Source: Paraburkholderia edwinii
GTDB lineage: Bacteria > Pseudomonadota > Gammaproteobacteria > Burkholderiales > Burkholderiaceae
Assembly: GCF_019428685.1 (NCBI RefSeq)
Contig: NZ_CP080096.1
Coordinates: 2,108,001 to 2,172,000, forward strand
Direction: 5' to 3'
Length of the DNA: 64,000 nucleotides
A program made the position numbers and the translations under genes. Below the pieces are notes generated by a model. That model made no database searches, had not been told where the DNA came from, and worked only from the letters and a program-made list of their open reading frames with translations. The stretch's first letter is position 1. Each line of letters begins with the position of its first letter. This document shows, one piece after another, positions 17,320 through 24,440 of this stretch.

Positions 17320-17757
17320 TCAACCGGCTCCCGTGATGTAGTGTTCGAGTTGCTGAATGGTGAACTGCTGTTCCGCGATGATGTTCTTCACGAGGTCGCC
17401 GATCGACACCATGCCAACCAGTTTGTCGTGATCGAGCACCGGCAGGTGGCGCATGCGGCGTTCGGTCATGAGTGCCATGCACTCGTCGGTCGTCTGCTCA
17501 GGGCGCACGAACCGGACCGCCTTGCTCATGATGTCGCGCACCGGCGTCGACTTCGACGAGCGATCCATCAGCACGATCTTGCGCGCATAGTCGCGCTCGG
17601 TGACGATCCCGGCGATCGCCTCGCCTTCCATGACCAGCAATGCGCCGATCTGCTTGTCGGCCATCAGTTTGAGAGCGTTGTAGACCGAATCCGACGCGGC
17701 GATCGTGTAGACGTTCTGGTCCGTCTTCGATTTGAGTACTTGTGCAACGCGGGTCAT
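17320..17757 (-). CDS. CBS-domain-pair protein
   Basis: 145-aa protein made almost wholly of two CBS motifs (a Bateman module). Motif one spans DQNVYTIAASDSVYNALKLM to GIVTERDYARKI; motif two covers VRDIMSKAVRFVRPEQTTDE to MVSIGDLVKNII. Such stand-alone modules bind adenine nucleotides or NADH and regulate partners in trans; the partner here is unknown. ATG 17757 has AAAGGAG upstream and gives the family-typical MTRVAQVLKSK start; an upstream in-frame ATG at 17784 has no site. Confidence 0.88.
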   Translation of the reverse strand: MTRVAQVLKSKTDQNVYTIAASDSVYNALKLMADKQIGALLVMEGEAIAGIVTERDYARKIVLMDRSSKSTPVRDIMSKAVRFVRPEQTTDECMALMTERRMRHLPVLDHDKLVGMVSIGDLVKNIIAEQQFTIQQLEHYITGAG

Positions 17758-18014
17758 AAAGCGGCTCCTTTCGCAGTGCAGCACACCGGGTGGCGTGCTG
17801 TCGTCAGGGACTGGCCAATCCAGTATAGGCGGAGTCGCGCGCGAGGCGACGCCGCTTCGGTGCGTCGCGCCACGTGGGATCCCGCACGCATGCGCCCATG
17901 CATCGCGCGGCGGCGCGGTGGGCTACGGATGGGTCTTCGCGTTTAGCGGTAAACTCCAGTTCCAAACTATTCCCCCGGTCGTACTCGGGCTCTGTCAGAC
18001 ATTCGCTTAACGCC

Positions 18015-18662
18015 ATGCCCACGTCTCACGATCCGTCGCTAGCTGACGATCCGCAAATCCGGGAATGCGTCGCGCTTGAAGCGCAAGCCACGCTCCCCAC
18101 CCGCTACGGCACTTTTACTTCCTATGTCTTTCGCGTGACCGACGGCGATGCCGAACATGTCGCGCTCGTGATGGGCGACGTCGCCAACCGGCAATCGGTG
18201 CTGACACGCCTGCATTCCGAATGCCTGACCGGCGACGTGCTCGGTTCGTACCGCTGCGATTGCGGCGAGCAGCTGGACCTTGCGCTGCGCTATATCGCGG
18301 CCGAAGGATGCGGCGTGCTGCTGTATCTGCGCGGCCACGAGGGGCGCGGCATCGGCCTGACGAACAAGATCCGCGCCTATGCGCTGCAGGAGCAGGGGCG
18401 CGACACGGTCGAGGCGAACCTCGACCTCGGCCTGCCCGACGACTCACGCGAATACGATTCGGCCGCGGCCATTCTGCGGGTGTTGAAAGTCACGTCGGTG
18501 CGGTTGATGAGCAACAACCCGGAGAAGTTCGACACGCTCGCCAAACACGGCATTCCGATATGCGAACGCGTGGCGCTTGCCATTCCGATGCGTGAAGAGA
18601 ACGAGCGGTATATCCGCACCAAGCAGGTGAAATTCGGCCACTACTTCGAAGAGAACGAATAG
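18015..18662 (+). CDS. ribA: GTP cyclohydrolase II
   Basis: Zinc enzyme for the first committed step of riboflavin synthesis (GTP to a diaminopyrimidine, formate and pyrophosphate). 215 aa from ATG 18015, near the E. coli length of 196. The zinc cysteines are in [20 protein letters not shown] (C-x10-C-x-C), followed by the catalytic loop [19 protein letters not shown] and the C-terminal [13 protein letters not shown]. No DHBP synthase (RibB) domain is fused. The ribosome site is weak; the in-frame extension upstream is not typical of the family. BluB, encoded nearby, uses the riboflavin product FMN; the proximity is suggestive only. Confidence 0.93.
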   Translation: MPTSHDPSLADDPQIRECVALEAQATLPTRYGTFTSYVFRVTDGDAEHVALVMGDVANRQSVLTRLHSECLTGDVLGSYRCDCGEQLDLALRYIAAEGCGVLLYLRGHEGRGIGLTNKIRAYALQEQGRDTVEANLDLGLPDDSREYDSAAAILRVLKVTSVRLMSNNPEKFDTLAKHGIPICERVALAIPMREENERYIRTKQVKFGHYFEENE

Positions 18663-18701
18663 CCGCCTGCATGGCTTGCTGGTGAGAGCGAACGGTGCGG
18701 C

Positions 18702-18863
18702 CTATTTGAAACGTGGGTCGCCGCGCACGTACCAGCGAACCAGAATCGCGAAAATAATGAGCCCCATCAGCTTGCCGAAGAAAGTCGGCGGGTAAAAGCA
18801 CAGCAACAGGAAGCAGACCAGCCAGACGAGTTCTCCTGTCGATATTTTCCGCGGTTCTTTCAT
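18702..18863 (-). CDS. Small membrane protein, unknown function
   Basis: 53-aa protein from MKEPRK: a short basic head, then two closely spaced hydrophobic segments (ELVWLVCFLLLCFYPPTFF and KLMGLIIFAILVRWYV) and a polar tail. It resembles YqaE/Pmp3-like or other tiny two-helix proteins only in outline; I do not recognise the family. Upstream in-frame ATGs at 18890 and 18920 would extend it by 9 or 19 residues. No ribosome site is strong. Codon use and the hydrophobic pattern favour a real gene over chance. Confidence 0.6.
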   Translation of the reverse strand: MKEPRKISTGELVWLVCFLLLCFYPPTFFGKLMGLIIFAILVRWYVRGDPRFK

Positions 18864-18977
18864 TTTGTTTATCCGGTTCTTTCTGTTCATGGCGCCGATC
18901 GCGGGGCGGCGATGGCGCATTGTCTGGTTCTGCTCAGAGATCGCTCAACTTTGTCCTAGCTGTCTCGCCGTTGTCTC

Positions 18978-19667
18978 TTAGTCCGGCAAAACCTCGGGCG
19001 GTTTCGGCTTCGAGGTCGAAGACGCTGCATCCGGCCACCGGTTTTCGAATACGCAATCGGCGAGCGGCGCGCGCGTGGCCCAGCGTTCCATTTCAAGCAT
19101 CGGTTCCGGATAGTATTCGTCGATCTGACCCACGCAGAGTATCGCAACCGGCTGTGCGCCGTCAGGCATGGCCAGTAACGCCCGTACTTCCTCGGGATCG
19201 AACAGCGACACCCAGCCGATGCCGATCCCTTCCGCGCGCGCCGCGAGCCACATGTTCTGGATCGCGCACGACACCGAGGCGAGGTCCATTTCGGGCAGCG
19301 TGCGCCTGCCGAAGATATGCGCCTCGCGCCCGTCCATCAACGCGACGACCAGCACTTCGGCGCAATCGCGCATGCCTTCCACCTTGAGCTTCATGAATTC
19401 GTCGCGCCGCTTGCCGAGCGCGTCGGCGGTCAGCAGCCGCTCGCGCTCGACCGCGTCGTGCAAGGCGGCGCGCAGGGCAGGATCGGTGATGCGCGCGATG
19501 CGCCACGGCTGCATATAGCCGACGCTCGGTGCGTGATGCGCGGCGTCGAGCAGGCGCTGCAGCACGGCCGGGTCGATGGGGCCGCGCACGAAGTGGCGCA
19601 TGTCGCGGCGTTCGTAAATGGCGCGGTAGACCGCCGCGCGATCGGTGTCGTTAAAACGCGTTGCCAT
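18978..19667 (-). CDS. bluB: 5,6-dimethylbenzimidazole synthase BluB
   Basis: Nitroreductase-fold enzyme that destroys reduced FMN with oxygen to make 5,6-dimethylbenzimidazole, the lower ligand of B12. 229 aa with the BluB pattern: YERRDMRHFVRGPIDP at the N-terminus, LLDAAHHAPSVGYMQPWRI for flavin binding, and GIGIGWVSLFDPEEVRALL further on. It is the last gene of the riboswitch-led cobE-cobO-cobB-bluB unit; its start lies 17 bases inside the end of cobB, implying coupled translation. Presence of BluB matches an oxygen-using B12 pathway. Confidence 0.94.
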   Translation of the reverse strand: MATRFNDTDRAAVYRAIYERRDMRHFVRGPIDPAVLQRLLDAAHHAPSVGYMQPWRIARITDPALRAALHDAVERERLLTADALGKRRDEFMKLKVEGMRDCAEVLVVALMDGREAHIFGRRTLPEMDLASVSCAIQNMWLAARAEGIGIGWVSLFDPEEVRALLAMPDGAQPVAILCVGQIDEYYPEPMLEMERWATRAPLADCVFENRWPDAASSTSKPKPPEVLPD

Positions 19668-21150
19668 GGAAGAGTGCCGCGGTGAAGGCCGGATTCGACG
19701 GCCAGTAGCTGTGCATATAGGTCGCGACGATCGGGCCCGAGCGGTAGACCGCTTCGCCAGTGACGTCCGATTGCGGACGCGTCGCGTGCAGCACGGGCGT
19801 GAGCGGCGTGCTCACGTGCGAGTAGTGGAACGTGTGGCCCGTCATCGTGCCGAGCGGGCCGTCGAGCTGCTGCATGCCGAGCGCCGTGAAGCGCGTCCGC
19901 ATATGGACGTGGCCGGGCAGCAGGCCGAGCATCGGCGTTGTGGTGCCGTCGGTGGTCGTCAGGCTTTCGAGCAGATACAGCATGCCGCCGCATTCGGCGA
20001 ATACCGGTTTGCCCGCGGCGACATGCGCGCGCACCGAGTCAGCCGGGCGGGTGTTGCGTGCGAGTGTGGGCGCGTGCAATTCCGGGTAGCCGCCTGGCAG
20101 GTAGAGCGCGGTGGCGGTGTCGGGCACCGGCTCGTCGGCAAGCGGCGAGAAGAAGCTGATGCGTGCGCCTAGCGTTTCGAGCAGGGCGAGGTTCGCCGGG
20201 TAGATGAACGAGAACGCGGCGTCGCGCGCGATGGCGATGTGGGCGCCGTTGAGCAGGCGCGGCAGGGGTTCGGATTGGGCGCCGCCGTGCGGCTGCGCTG
20301 TCGACGCCGACGATGGCGCAGCGGGTGATGGCGCTGACGCCGACGATGGCGCAGCGGGTGATGGCGCTGACGCCGACGCCGACGATGCCGCTGACGTGGA
20401 CGCTGGTGATGGCGATGCTGATGGCGATGACGTCGTTGCGGACGATGGCGCCACCGCCGACAAAGACGCTGGTCCCGACGCCGGAGCAAACTGCACAATA
20501 GGCGGCAATTCCGCGAGCGGCGTGGACGCCAGCGCATCGGCGGCCTTGTCCAGACGCTGATCGAGATCCTCGATCTCCGCGGCCTGATGCAAGCCGAGAT
20601 GCCGATCCGGCAATTCGATCTGCGCGGCGCTCCCGATCGACCCCATCCATTTCAACCCGGCCGGCAGCGCCTCTTCAAGCATCTGCGCATGCCGCGGCGA
20701 ACCGACCCGATTCGCGAACACACCGTACACCGGCACATCGTCGCGGTAGTGCGCGAGGCCGAACGCGACCGCACCGAAGGTCTGCGCCATTGCTTTCGCT
20801 GAGATCACGGCGACGACGGGCACGCCGAACGCAGCCGCGAGGTCCGCGCTGCTCGGCGTGCCGTCGTAAAGACCCATCACGCCTTCGATCAGGATCAGGT
20901 CCGCTTGCGCGGCGGCCTGCGCGAGCAGAGTGCGGCACGCGGCTTCGCCGACCATCCACAGGTCGAGCGACAGCACGGGGGCGCCGCTCGCGCGCTCGAG
21001 AATCATCGGGTCGAGAAAGTCGGGCCCGGTCTTGAATACGCGGACGCGCCGGCCTAGCCGGCGATGGTGGCGCGCCAGCGCCGCGGTGATCGTCGTCTTG
21101 CCCTGGCCGGATGCGGGTGCGCTGATAAAGAGCGCGGGGCACTGCGCCAT
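19651..21150 (-). CDS. cobB: Cobyrinate a,c-diamide synthase
   Basis: ATP- and glutamine-dependent amidase acting on the a- and c-side chains of (hydrogeno)cobyrinate. 499 aa. The N-terminal dethiobiotin-synthetase-like domain opens with ISAPASGQGKTTITAALAR and carries FKTGPDFLDP; the C-terminal class I glutamine amidotransferase has the nucleophile Cys in FAECGGMLYLLESL and the late His-bearing THVST/GHTFHYSH segment. An inserted Ser/Ala/Pro-rich stretch of about 70 residues (20280-20480), including a perfect 33-base duplication, separates the domains. Three bases separate its start from the cobO stop. Confidence 0.94.
   Translation of the reverse strand: MAQCPALFISAPASGQGKTTITAALARHHRRLGRRVRVFKTGPDFLDPMILERASGAPVLSLDLWMVGEAACRTLLAQAAAQADLILIEGVMGLYDGTPSSADLAAAFGVPVVAVISAKAMAQTFGAVAFGLAHYRDDVPVYGVFANRVGSPRHAQMLEEALPAGLKWMGSIGSAAQIELPDRHLGLHQAAEIEDLDQRLDKAADALASTPLAELPPIVQFAPASGPASLSAVAPSSATTSSPSASPSPASTSAASSASASAPSPAAPSSASAPSPAAPSSASTAQPHGGAQSEPLPRLLNGAHIAIARDAAFSFIYPANLALLETLGARISFFSPLADEPVPDTATALYLPGGYPELHAPTLARNTRPADSVRAHVAAGKPVFAECGGMLYLLESLTTTDGTTTPMLGLLPGHVHMRTRFTALGMQQLDGPLGTMTGHTFHYSHVSTPLTPVLHATRPQSDVTGEAVYRSGPIVATYMHSYWPSNPAFTAALFHGNAF
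20308..20373. repeat. Perfect 33-base tandem duplication inside cobB
   Basis: Two identical 33-base units abut (20308-20340 and 20341-20373), coding an 11-residue Ser/Ala/Pro repeat in frame within the CobB inter-domain linker. Perfect identity suggests a recent slippage or duplication event. Neighbouring bases hold shorter degenerate copies. Confidence 0.9.
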
Positions 21151-21153
21151 CGT

Positions 21154-21756
21154 TCAGAACTCCACGCCGCGCTGCGCCTTGACGTGCTGCTCGCGGTACG
21201 GATGCTTGATCGCGCGCATCTCAGTGACGAGATCGGCCGCCTCGACGAGCGCATCGGGCGCATGCCGCCCCGTGACGACCACGTGCAGCATCTCCGGACG
21301 CGCGGTCAGTACGCCGAGCACTTCGTCGAGCGGCAGATATTCGTACTTGAGCACGGTGTTCAGTTCGTCGAGGATCACCATCTGATAATCGCCGCTTTCG
21401 ATCATCCGCTTTGCTTCGGTCCAGCCTTTGCGCGCGGTCGCGATATCGGCGTCGCGGTTCTGCGTATTCCACGTGTAGCCGTCGCCCATCGTGACGAATT
21501 CGCAGTTCGGCAGGCTGCCGAGGAAATCGCGCTCGGACGTATGCAGCGCGCCCTTGATGAACTGCACGACGCCAAGGCGCATGCCGTGGCCGAGCACGCG
21601 CACGGCCATGCCGAACGCAGCGGTGCTCTTGCCTTTGCCGGTACCAGTATTGACGATCAGCAGGCCTTTTTCGATGGTCGCTTCCGCCTGTTTTTTCTCA
21701 TGGCCTTCGCGACGGCGCTGGGTCATGCGCTGATGCGATTCGGGGTCAGTTTTCAT
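21154..21756 (-). CDS. cobO: Cob(I)yrinic acid a,c-diamide adenosyltransferase
   Basis: CobO/BtuR-type enzyme that transfers the adenosyl group of ATP to Co(I) corrinoids. 200 aa from ATG 21756, almost the length of BtuR (196). The P-loop is VNTGTGKGKSTAAFGMA near residue 35; GDGYTWNTQNRDAD and the Walker B-like VILDELNTVLKYEYLP are typical. GAGGA precedes ATG 21756. That ATG overlaps the cobE stop in ATGA, so a longer upstream in-frame reading is rejected. Second gene of the riboswitch-led minus unit. Confidence 0.95.
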   Translation of the reverse strand: MKTDPESHQRMTQRRREGHEKKQAEATIEKGLLIVNTGTGKGKSTAAFGMAVRVLGHGMRLGVVQFIKGALHTSERDFLGSLPNCEFVTMGDGYTWNTQNRDADIATARKGWTEAKRMIESGDYQMVILDELNTVLKYEYLPLDEVLGVLTARPEMLHVVVTGRHAPDALVEAADLVTEMRAIKHPYREQHVKAQRGVEF

Positions 21757-22235
21757 TGAGCGTCCTCGTGATGTTGTTGATGTTGAGTGGGTTCGTGGTC
21801 GAACGTTGCGAGCGCAACGGAATCGGCTGTGGCATCGGCCGTAGCAATCGCGACGGTCACGCCGCCTTCGAATACGCGTTTCGGGGCGATCAGCCGGCCG
21901 GCGGCCGCGGCGAGCAGCGCGCACGGTTCGCATACGCCGTCGACGCCGAGGTGCGCGCGAACGTGAGGCGAGGGCGCAGTCATTTGTCCGGCATGGGACA
22001 CCGCTGATGCCGCCGCGATCTGCTCGCGCGAAAAAACGTGCAGCGGCAGCGCATGGCGCGCGCAAAACCCGACAATGCCCGGTTCGTGAGCCTTGATGTC
22101 GATGGTGGCAATTGCGCGGACGTCGTCGATGGAGTGTGGGCCGAGCGCGCTGAGCACGGCCGCATCGATCTGTTCGACGCTCGCGCCGCGCTTGCAGCCG
22201 ATGCCGACGGCGAGCCGCTTGATTGGCCGATTCAT
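21753..22235 (-). CDS. cobE: CobE / CbiG C-terminal-domain protein
   Basis: 160-aa stand-alone CbiG_C-type protein. Features: VGIGCKRGASVEQIDAAV at the start, then IATIDIKAHEPGIVGFCARH, LPLHVFSREQI and a late GVCEPCALLAAAAG. In the aerobic pathway CobE has no settled catalytic step; in CbiG the domain belongs to the cobalt-precorrin-5A hydrolase. ATG 22235 was chosen because homology begins there; in-frame codons upstream lie in the untranslated leader. It is the first gene after the minus-strand riboswitch and couples to cobO by ATGA. A second, degenerate CbiG_C-like segment exists within the CobJ fusion of this cluster. Confidence 0.88.
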   Translation of the reverse strand: MNRPIKRLAVGIGCKRGASVEQIDAAVLSALGPHSIDDVRAIATIDIKAHEPGIVGFCARHALPLHVFSREQIAAASAVSHAGQMTAPSPHVRAHLGVDGVCEPCALLAAAAGRLIAPKRVFEGGVTVAIATADATADSVALATFDHEPTQHQQHHEDAQ

Positions 22236-22529
22236 CGCGCGCCGCCGTGTGAATTGAGGAAAACCGTGGTGAAAAGTGCAGAAAAAAGCGCGAGGCAAAG
22301 CGCGCGGAAAACCGCGGGAAAACGCGCAGGACGAACCGCGGCTCGAAGCGCCGTCGTACGGAGAACCGCGCTGAGATGCGCGGAATAAAGACGTGTCATG
22401 CAATGCCACATAGCGTGCACGGCGGCGGCAAGCGGTAGCGATCAGTTGCTTGCGGTTGTATGCGATTACGCCGTGCGTGGGCGCCCGTATCCGTCCCCCG
22501 CGGAACCGGCGACTGGCGACCGTGACGTT
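22236..22529 (-). other. Leader between minus riboswitch and cobE, with internal short repeats
   Basis: Nearly 300 untranslated bases separate the aptamer from the cobE start. At about 22255-22380 imperfect repeats of the type GGAAAACCGCGG / AAAAGCGCG occur. A 62-codon minus frame (22232-22420) runs through them and would give a hydrophobic repeat peptide, but it has no ribosome site and I do not call it. The region may include the riboswitch expression platform; I could not identify a clear terminator. Confidence 0.4.
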
Positions 22530-22712
22530 CGCCCCCTCGCATCCGGCCGGTATCCGGGCTGACGGCCTCATGCGCATCGCCTTCCCATCGGCGGATGGCC
22601 GACAGTGGCATCGAAACGCATGCGCGGACATGAAATCCGCAGGCCGCTTACCGTTGGCGGGGACAGCACAGGTCGGGCGCCTGCCGGCGCTTCCTGTTTC
22701 CCGTTTAACCGC
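22530..22712 (-). promoter_or_regulatory. Cobalamin riboswitch controlling cobE-cobO-cobB-bluB
   Basis: Read on the minus strand from 22712: AAACGGGAAACAGG (P2 entry), then the conserved core GCTGTCCCCGCCAACGGTAA, GCGG, the GCCACTGT box, GGGAAGGCGATGC and finally the B12 box region CAGCCCGGATACCGGCC near 22562-22541. The order and spacing of these elements match the AdoCbl-class cobalamin aptamer. Adenosylcobalamin binding would be expected to repress the genes downstream. Confidence 0.93.
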
Positions 22713-22813
22713 ATATGAGCGCTACGCGCAGATGCGGCACCGGACGCGGGCATACGATAGCACATGAGCCCTTCGTCGCCGGGTGGACGAGGCGGCGTCG
22801 GCAGCCCCCAGCC

Positions 22814-22843
22814 TTGACGCTTCCCCCTTACCGCGCCTACACT
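22814..22843 (+). promoter_or_regulatory. Likely sigma-70 promoter for cobW-cobN-chlD
   Basis: TTGACG (22814-22819) and TACACT (22838-22843) are 18 bases apart and lie about 43 bases before the plus-strand riboswitch begins. The position fits a transcript that starts just ahead of the aptamer. The opposite-facing minus promoter probably lies between 22713 and 22800; TATCGT on the minus strand at 22760-22755 is the best -10 candidate there. Confidence 0.55.
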
Positions 22844-22885
22844 CGCACGCACTTCTGGTGCTCGCGCGCGCCGTCCGGCGCGCGC

Positions 22886-23135
22886 AGTTAAACGGGAAAC
22901 AGCAGGCCTGAATCCTGCCCGATGCGTTGTGCCGAATACGGCTGCCGCATCATCGCTTCAGGTCAACCTGTGCTGCCCCCGCAACGGAAGGCGAGCGCAT
23001 CGCGGTGGTTGCGATGCAGAGCCGGCTTCGAGGTCCGCGCGCAAGGCCGCGCGGGCAGGCAAACCACTGCGCGAGAAACTGTTCACTCGTGTGGGAAGGT
23101 GAAGCGGCGCTCTCGCCAGCCCGGATACCGGCCAG
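22886..23135 (+). promoter_or_regulatory. Cobalamin riboswitch controlling cobW-cobN-chlD
   Basis: From 22889 the strand reads TTAAACGGGAAACAGCAGG, then TGTGCTGCCCCCGCAACGGA (conserved core, 22969-22988), AGAGCCGG, the CCACTGCGCGAGAAACTG segment (23064 onward), GTGGGAAGGTGAAGCGGCG, and GCCAGCCCGGATACCGGCC (23115-23133). All conserved blocks of a cobalamin aptamer are in order. The long middle segment suggests extra peripheral stems compared with the leftward copy. Confidence 0.94.
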
Positions 23136-23149
23136 AAGTCCAAGGGTTG

Positions 23150-23169
23150 ACGCCGCGGGGTTGCGGCGT
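23150..23169 (+). promoter_or_regulatory. Hairpin after the riboswitch, candidate expression platform
   Basis: ACGCCGC (23150-23156) pairs perfectly with GCGGCGT (23163-23169) around the loop GGGGTT, 15 bases after the aptamer. There is no T-tract, so it is not a plain intrinsic terminator; it could pair alternately with the aptamer or expose/hide downstream sequence. cobW starts about 90 bases later. Confidence 0.45.
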
Positions 23170-23257
23170 TCCGTCCACCATTTCGCGGCCTGATGTCGCA
23201 TCTTGTCTGGCACAGGGTGTCGGCCATCGCGCCGCGATTCACATTCGCGAAGTCGCC

Positions 23258-24373
23258 ATGCAAACCCAGATGCGCAAAATCCCGGTGACGATCGTCACGG
23301 GCTTTCTCGGCAGCGGCAAGACCACTCTGCTGCGCCATATTCTTCAGCACAGCGGCGGACTGCGGGCCGCCGTCATCGTCAATGAATTCGGCGAACTCGG
23401 CATCGACGGCGAAATCTTCAAAGGCTGCGGCATCGGCTGCGACGAAGACGGCCGCGAAATCGAAGGCCAACTGTACGAGCTCGCGAACGGTTGCCTTTGC
23501 TGCACCGTGCAGGAAGAGTTTTTTCCCGTGATGGAAAAGCTCGTCGAGCGCCGCGACCAGATCGATCACGTGCTGATCGAAACGTCGGGCCTCGCGTTGC
23601 CCAAGCCGCTCGTGCAGGCGTTCAAGTGGCCGTCGATCAAGAACAGCTTTACCGTCGATGCGGTGGTGACCGTTGTCGACGGTCCGGCTGTGGCGAGCGG
23701 CCAGTTCGCCGAAAACCCGGTCGCCGTCGATGCGCTTCGCCAGGCGGATCCGAACCTCGATCACGAATCGCCGCTGCACGAGCTGTTCGAAGACCAGCTG
23801 TCCGCCGCGGACCTCGTGATCCTCAACAAGATCGATCTGCTCGACGACGCGCGTGCGCAAGCGGTCGAAGCGACGATCCGCGAAGAGATTCCGGCGCAGG
23901 TGAAAGTGGTGCGCGCGCAGAACGGCCAGCTCGATCTGCACGCGCTGCTCGGGCTCGAGTCCGCGTCGGAGGAGACGATCCATCTGCGCCACGATCATCA
24001 CGGCTCGGCCGACGACCCCGACCACGCCGACCATCACCACGACGAATTCGATTCGGTGGTCGTCAGCGCCCACGCCCCGTCGCGCGAAGCGATGATCGCC
24101 GCACTGCAGCGCGTGGTCGAGCAGCACACCGTGTATCGCGTCAAAGGCTTCGCGGCACTGCCGAACGCGCCGATGCGCCTCGTGATTCAGGGCGTCGGAC
24201 GCCGCTTCGACAGCTATTTCGATCGACGCTGGCGGCCTGAGGAACTACAGGGCGAAGCAACGGCGAGCCCTCAGGCGAGCCGCTTCGTGATGATCGGCGA
24301 AGACCTCGAGCAACCGGTGTTGCAACGCGCGCTCGATGAGGCGCTGAGCACGCAGGCAGCACAACAGGCCTGA
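23258..24373 (+). CDS. cobW: CobW-family metal-handling GTPase
   Basis: COG0523 G3E GTPase, thought to deliver cobalt to the chelatase. 371 aa. The P-loop GFLGSGKTTLLRHIL is near the N-terminus; NEFGELGIDG and ELANGCLCCTVQE carry the conserved CxCC metal site. LNKIDLLDD is the GTP base-specificity motif. A His/Asp-rich stretch (DHHGSADDPDHADHHHDEFD) before the C-terminal domain is a likely metal-binding loop. ATG 23258 is family-consistent although the ribosome site is weak; an alternative is ATG 23273. It is the first gene after the plus-strand riboswitch and is followed by cobN. Confidence 0.92.
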   Translation: MQTQMRKIPVTIVTGFLGSGKTTLLRHILQHSGGLRAAVIVNEFGELGIDGEIFKGCGIGCDEDGREIEGQLYELANGCLCCTVQEEFFPVMEKLVERRDQIDHVLIETSGLALPKPLVQAFKWPSIKNSFTVDAVVTVVDGPAVASGQFAENPVAVDALRQADPNLDHESPLHELFEDQLSAADLVILNKIDLLDDARAQAVEATIREEIPAQVKVVRAQNGQLDLHALLGLESASEETIHLRHDHHGSADDPDHADHHHDEFDSVVVSAHAPSREAMIAALQRVVEQHTVYRVKGFAALPNAPMRLVIQGVGRRFDSYFDRRWRPEELQGEATASPQASRFVMIGEDLEQPVLQRALDEALSTQAAQQA

Positions 24374-24440
24374 TAGGCCCAGCGCGGGCGCGGCAGCTCT
24401 CCGCCACGCCCGTGCGCCACGAATACAAGGCGGCACGAAC

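Noticed and set aside
22232..22420. 62-codon minus frame in the cobE leader encoding a hydrophobic repeat peptide
   Set aside because: No ribosome site, low complexity from short repeats, and it lies in the region between riboswitch and cobE.
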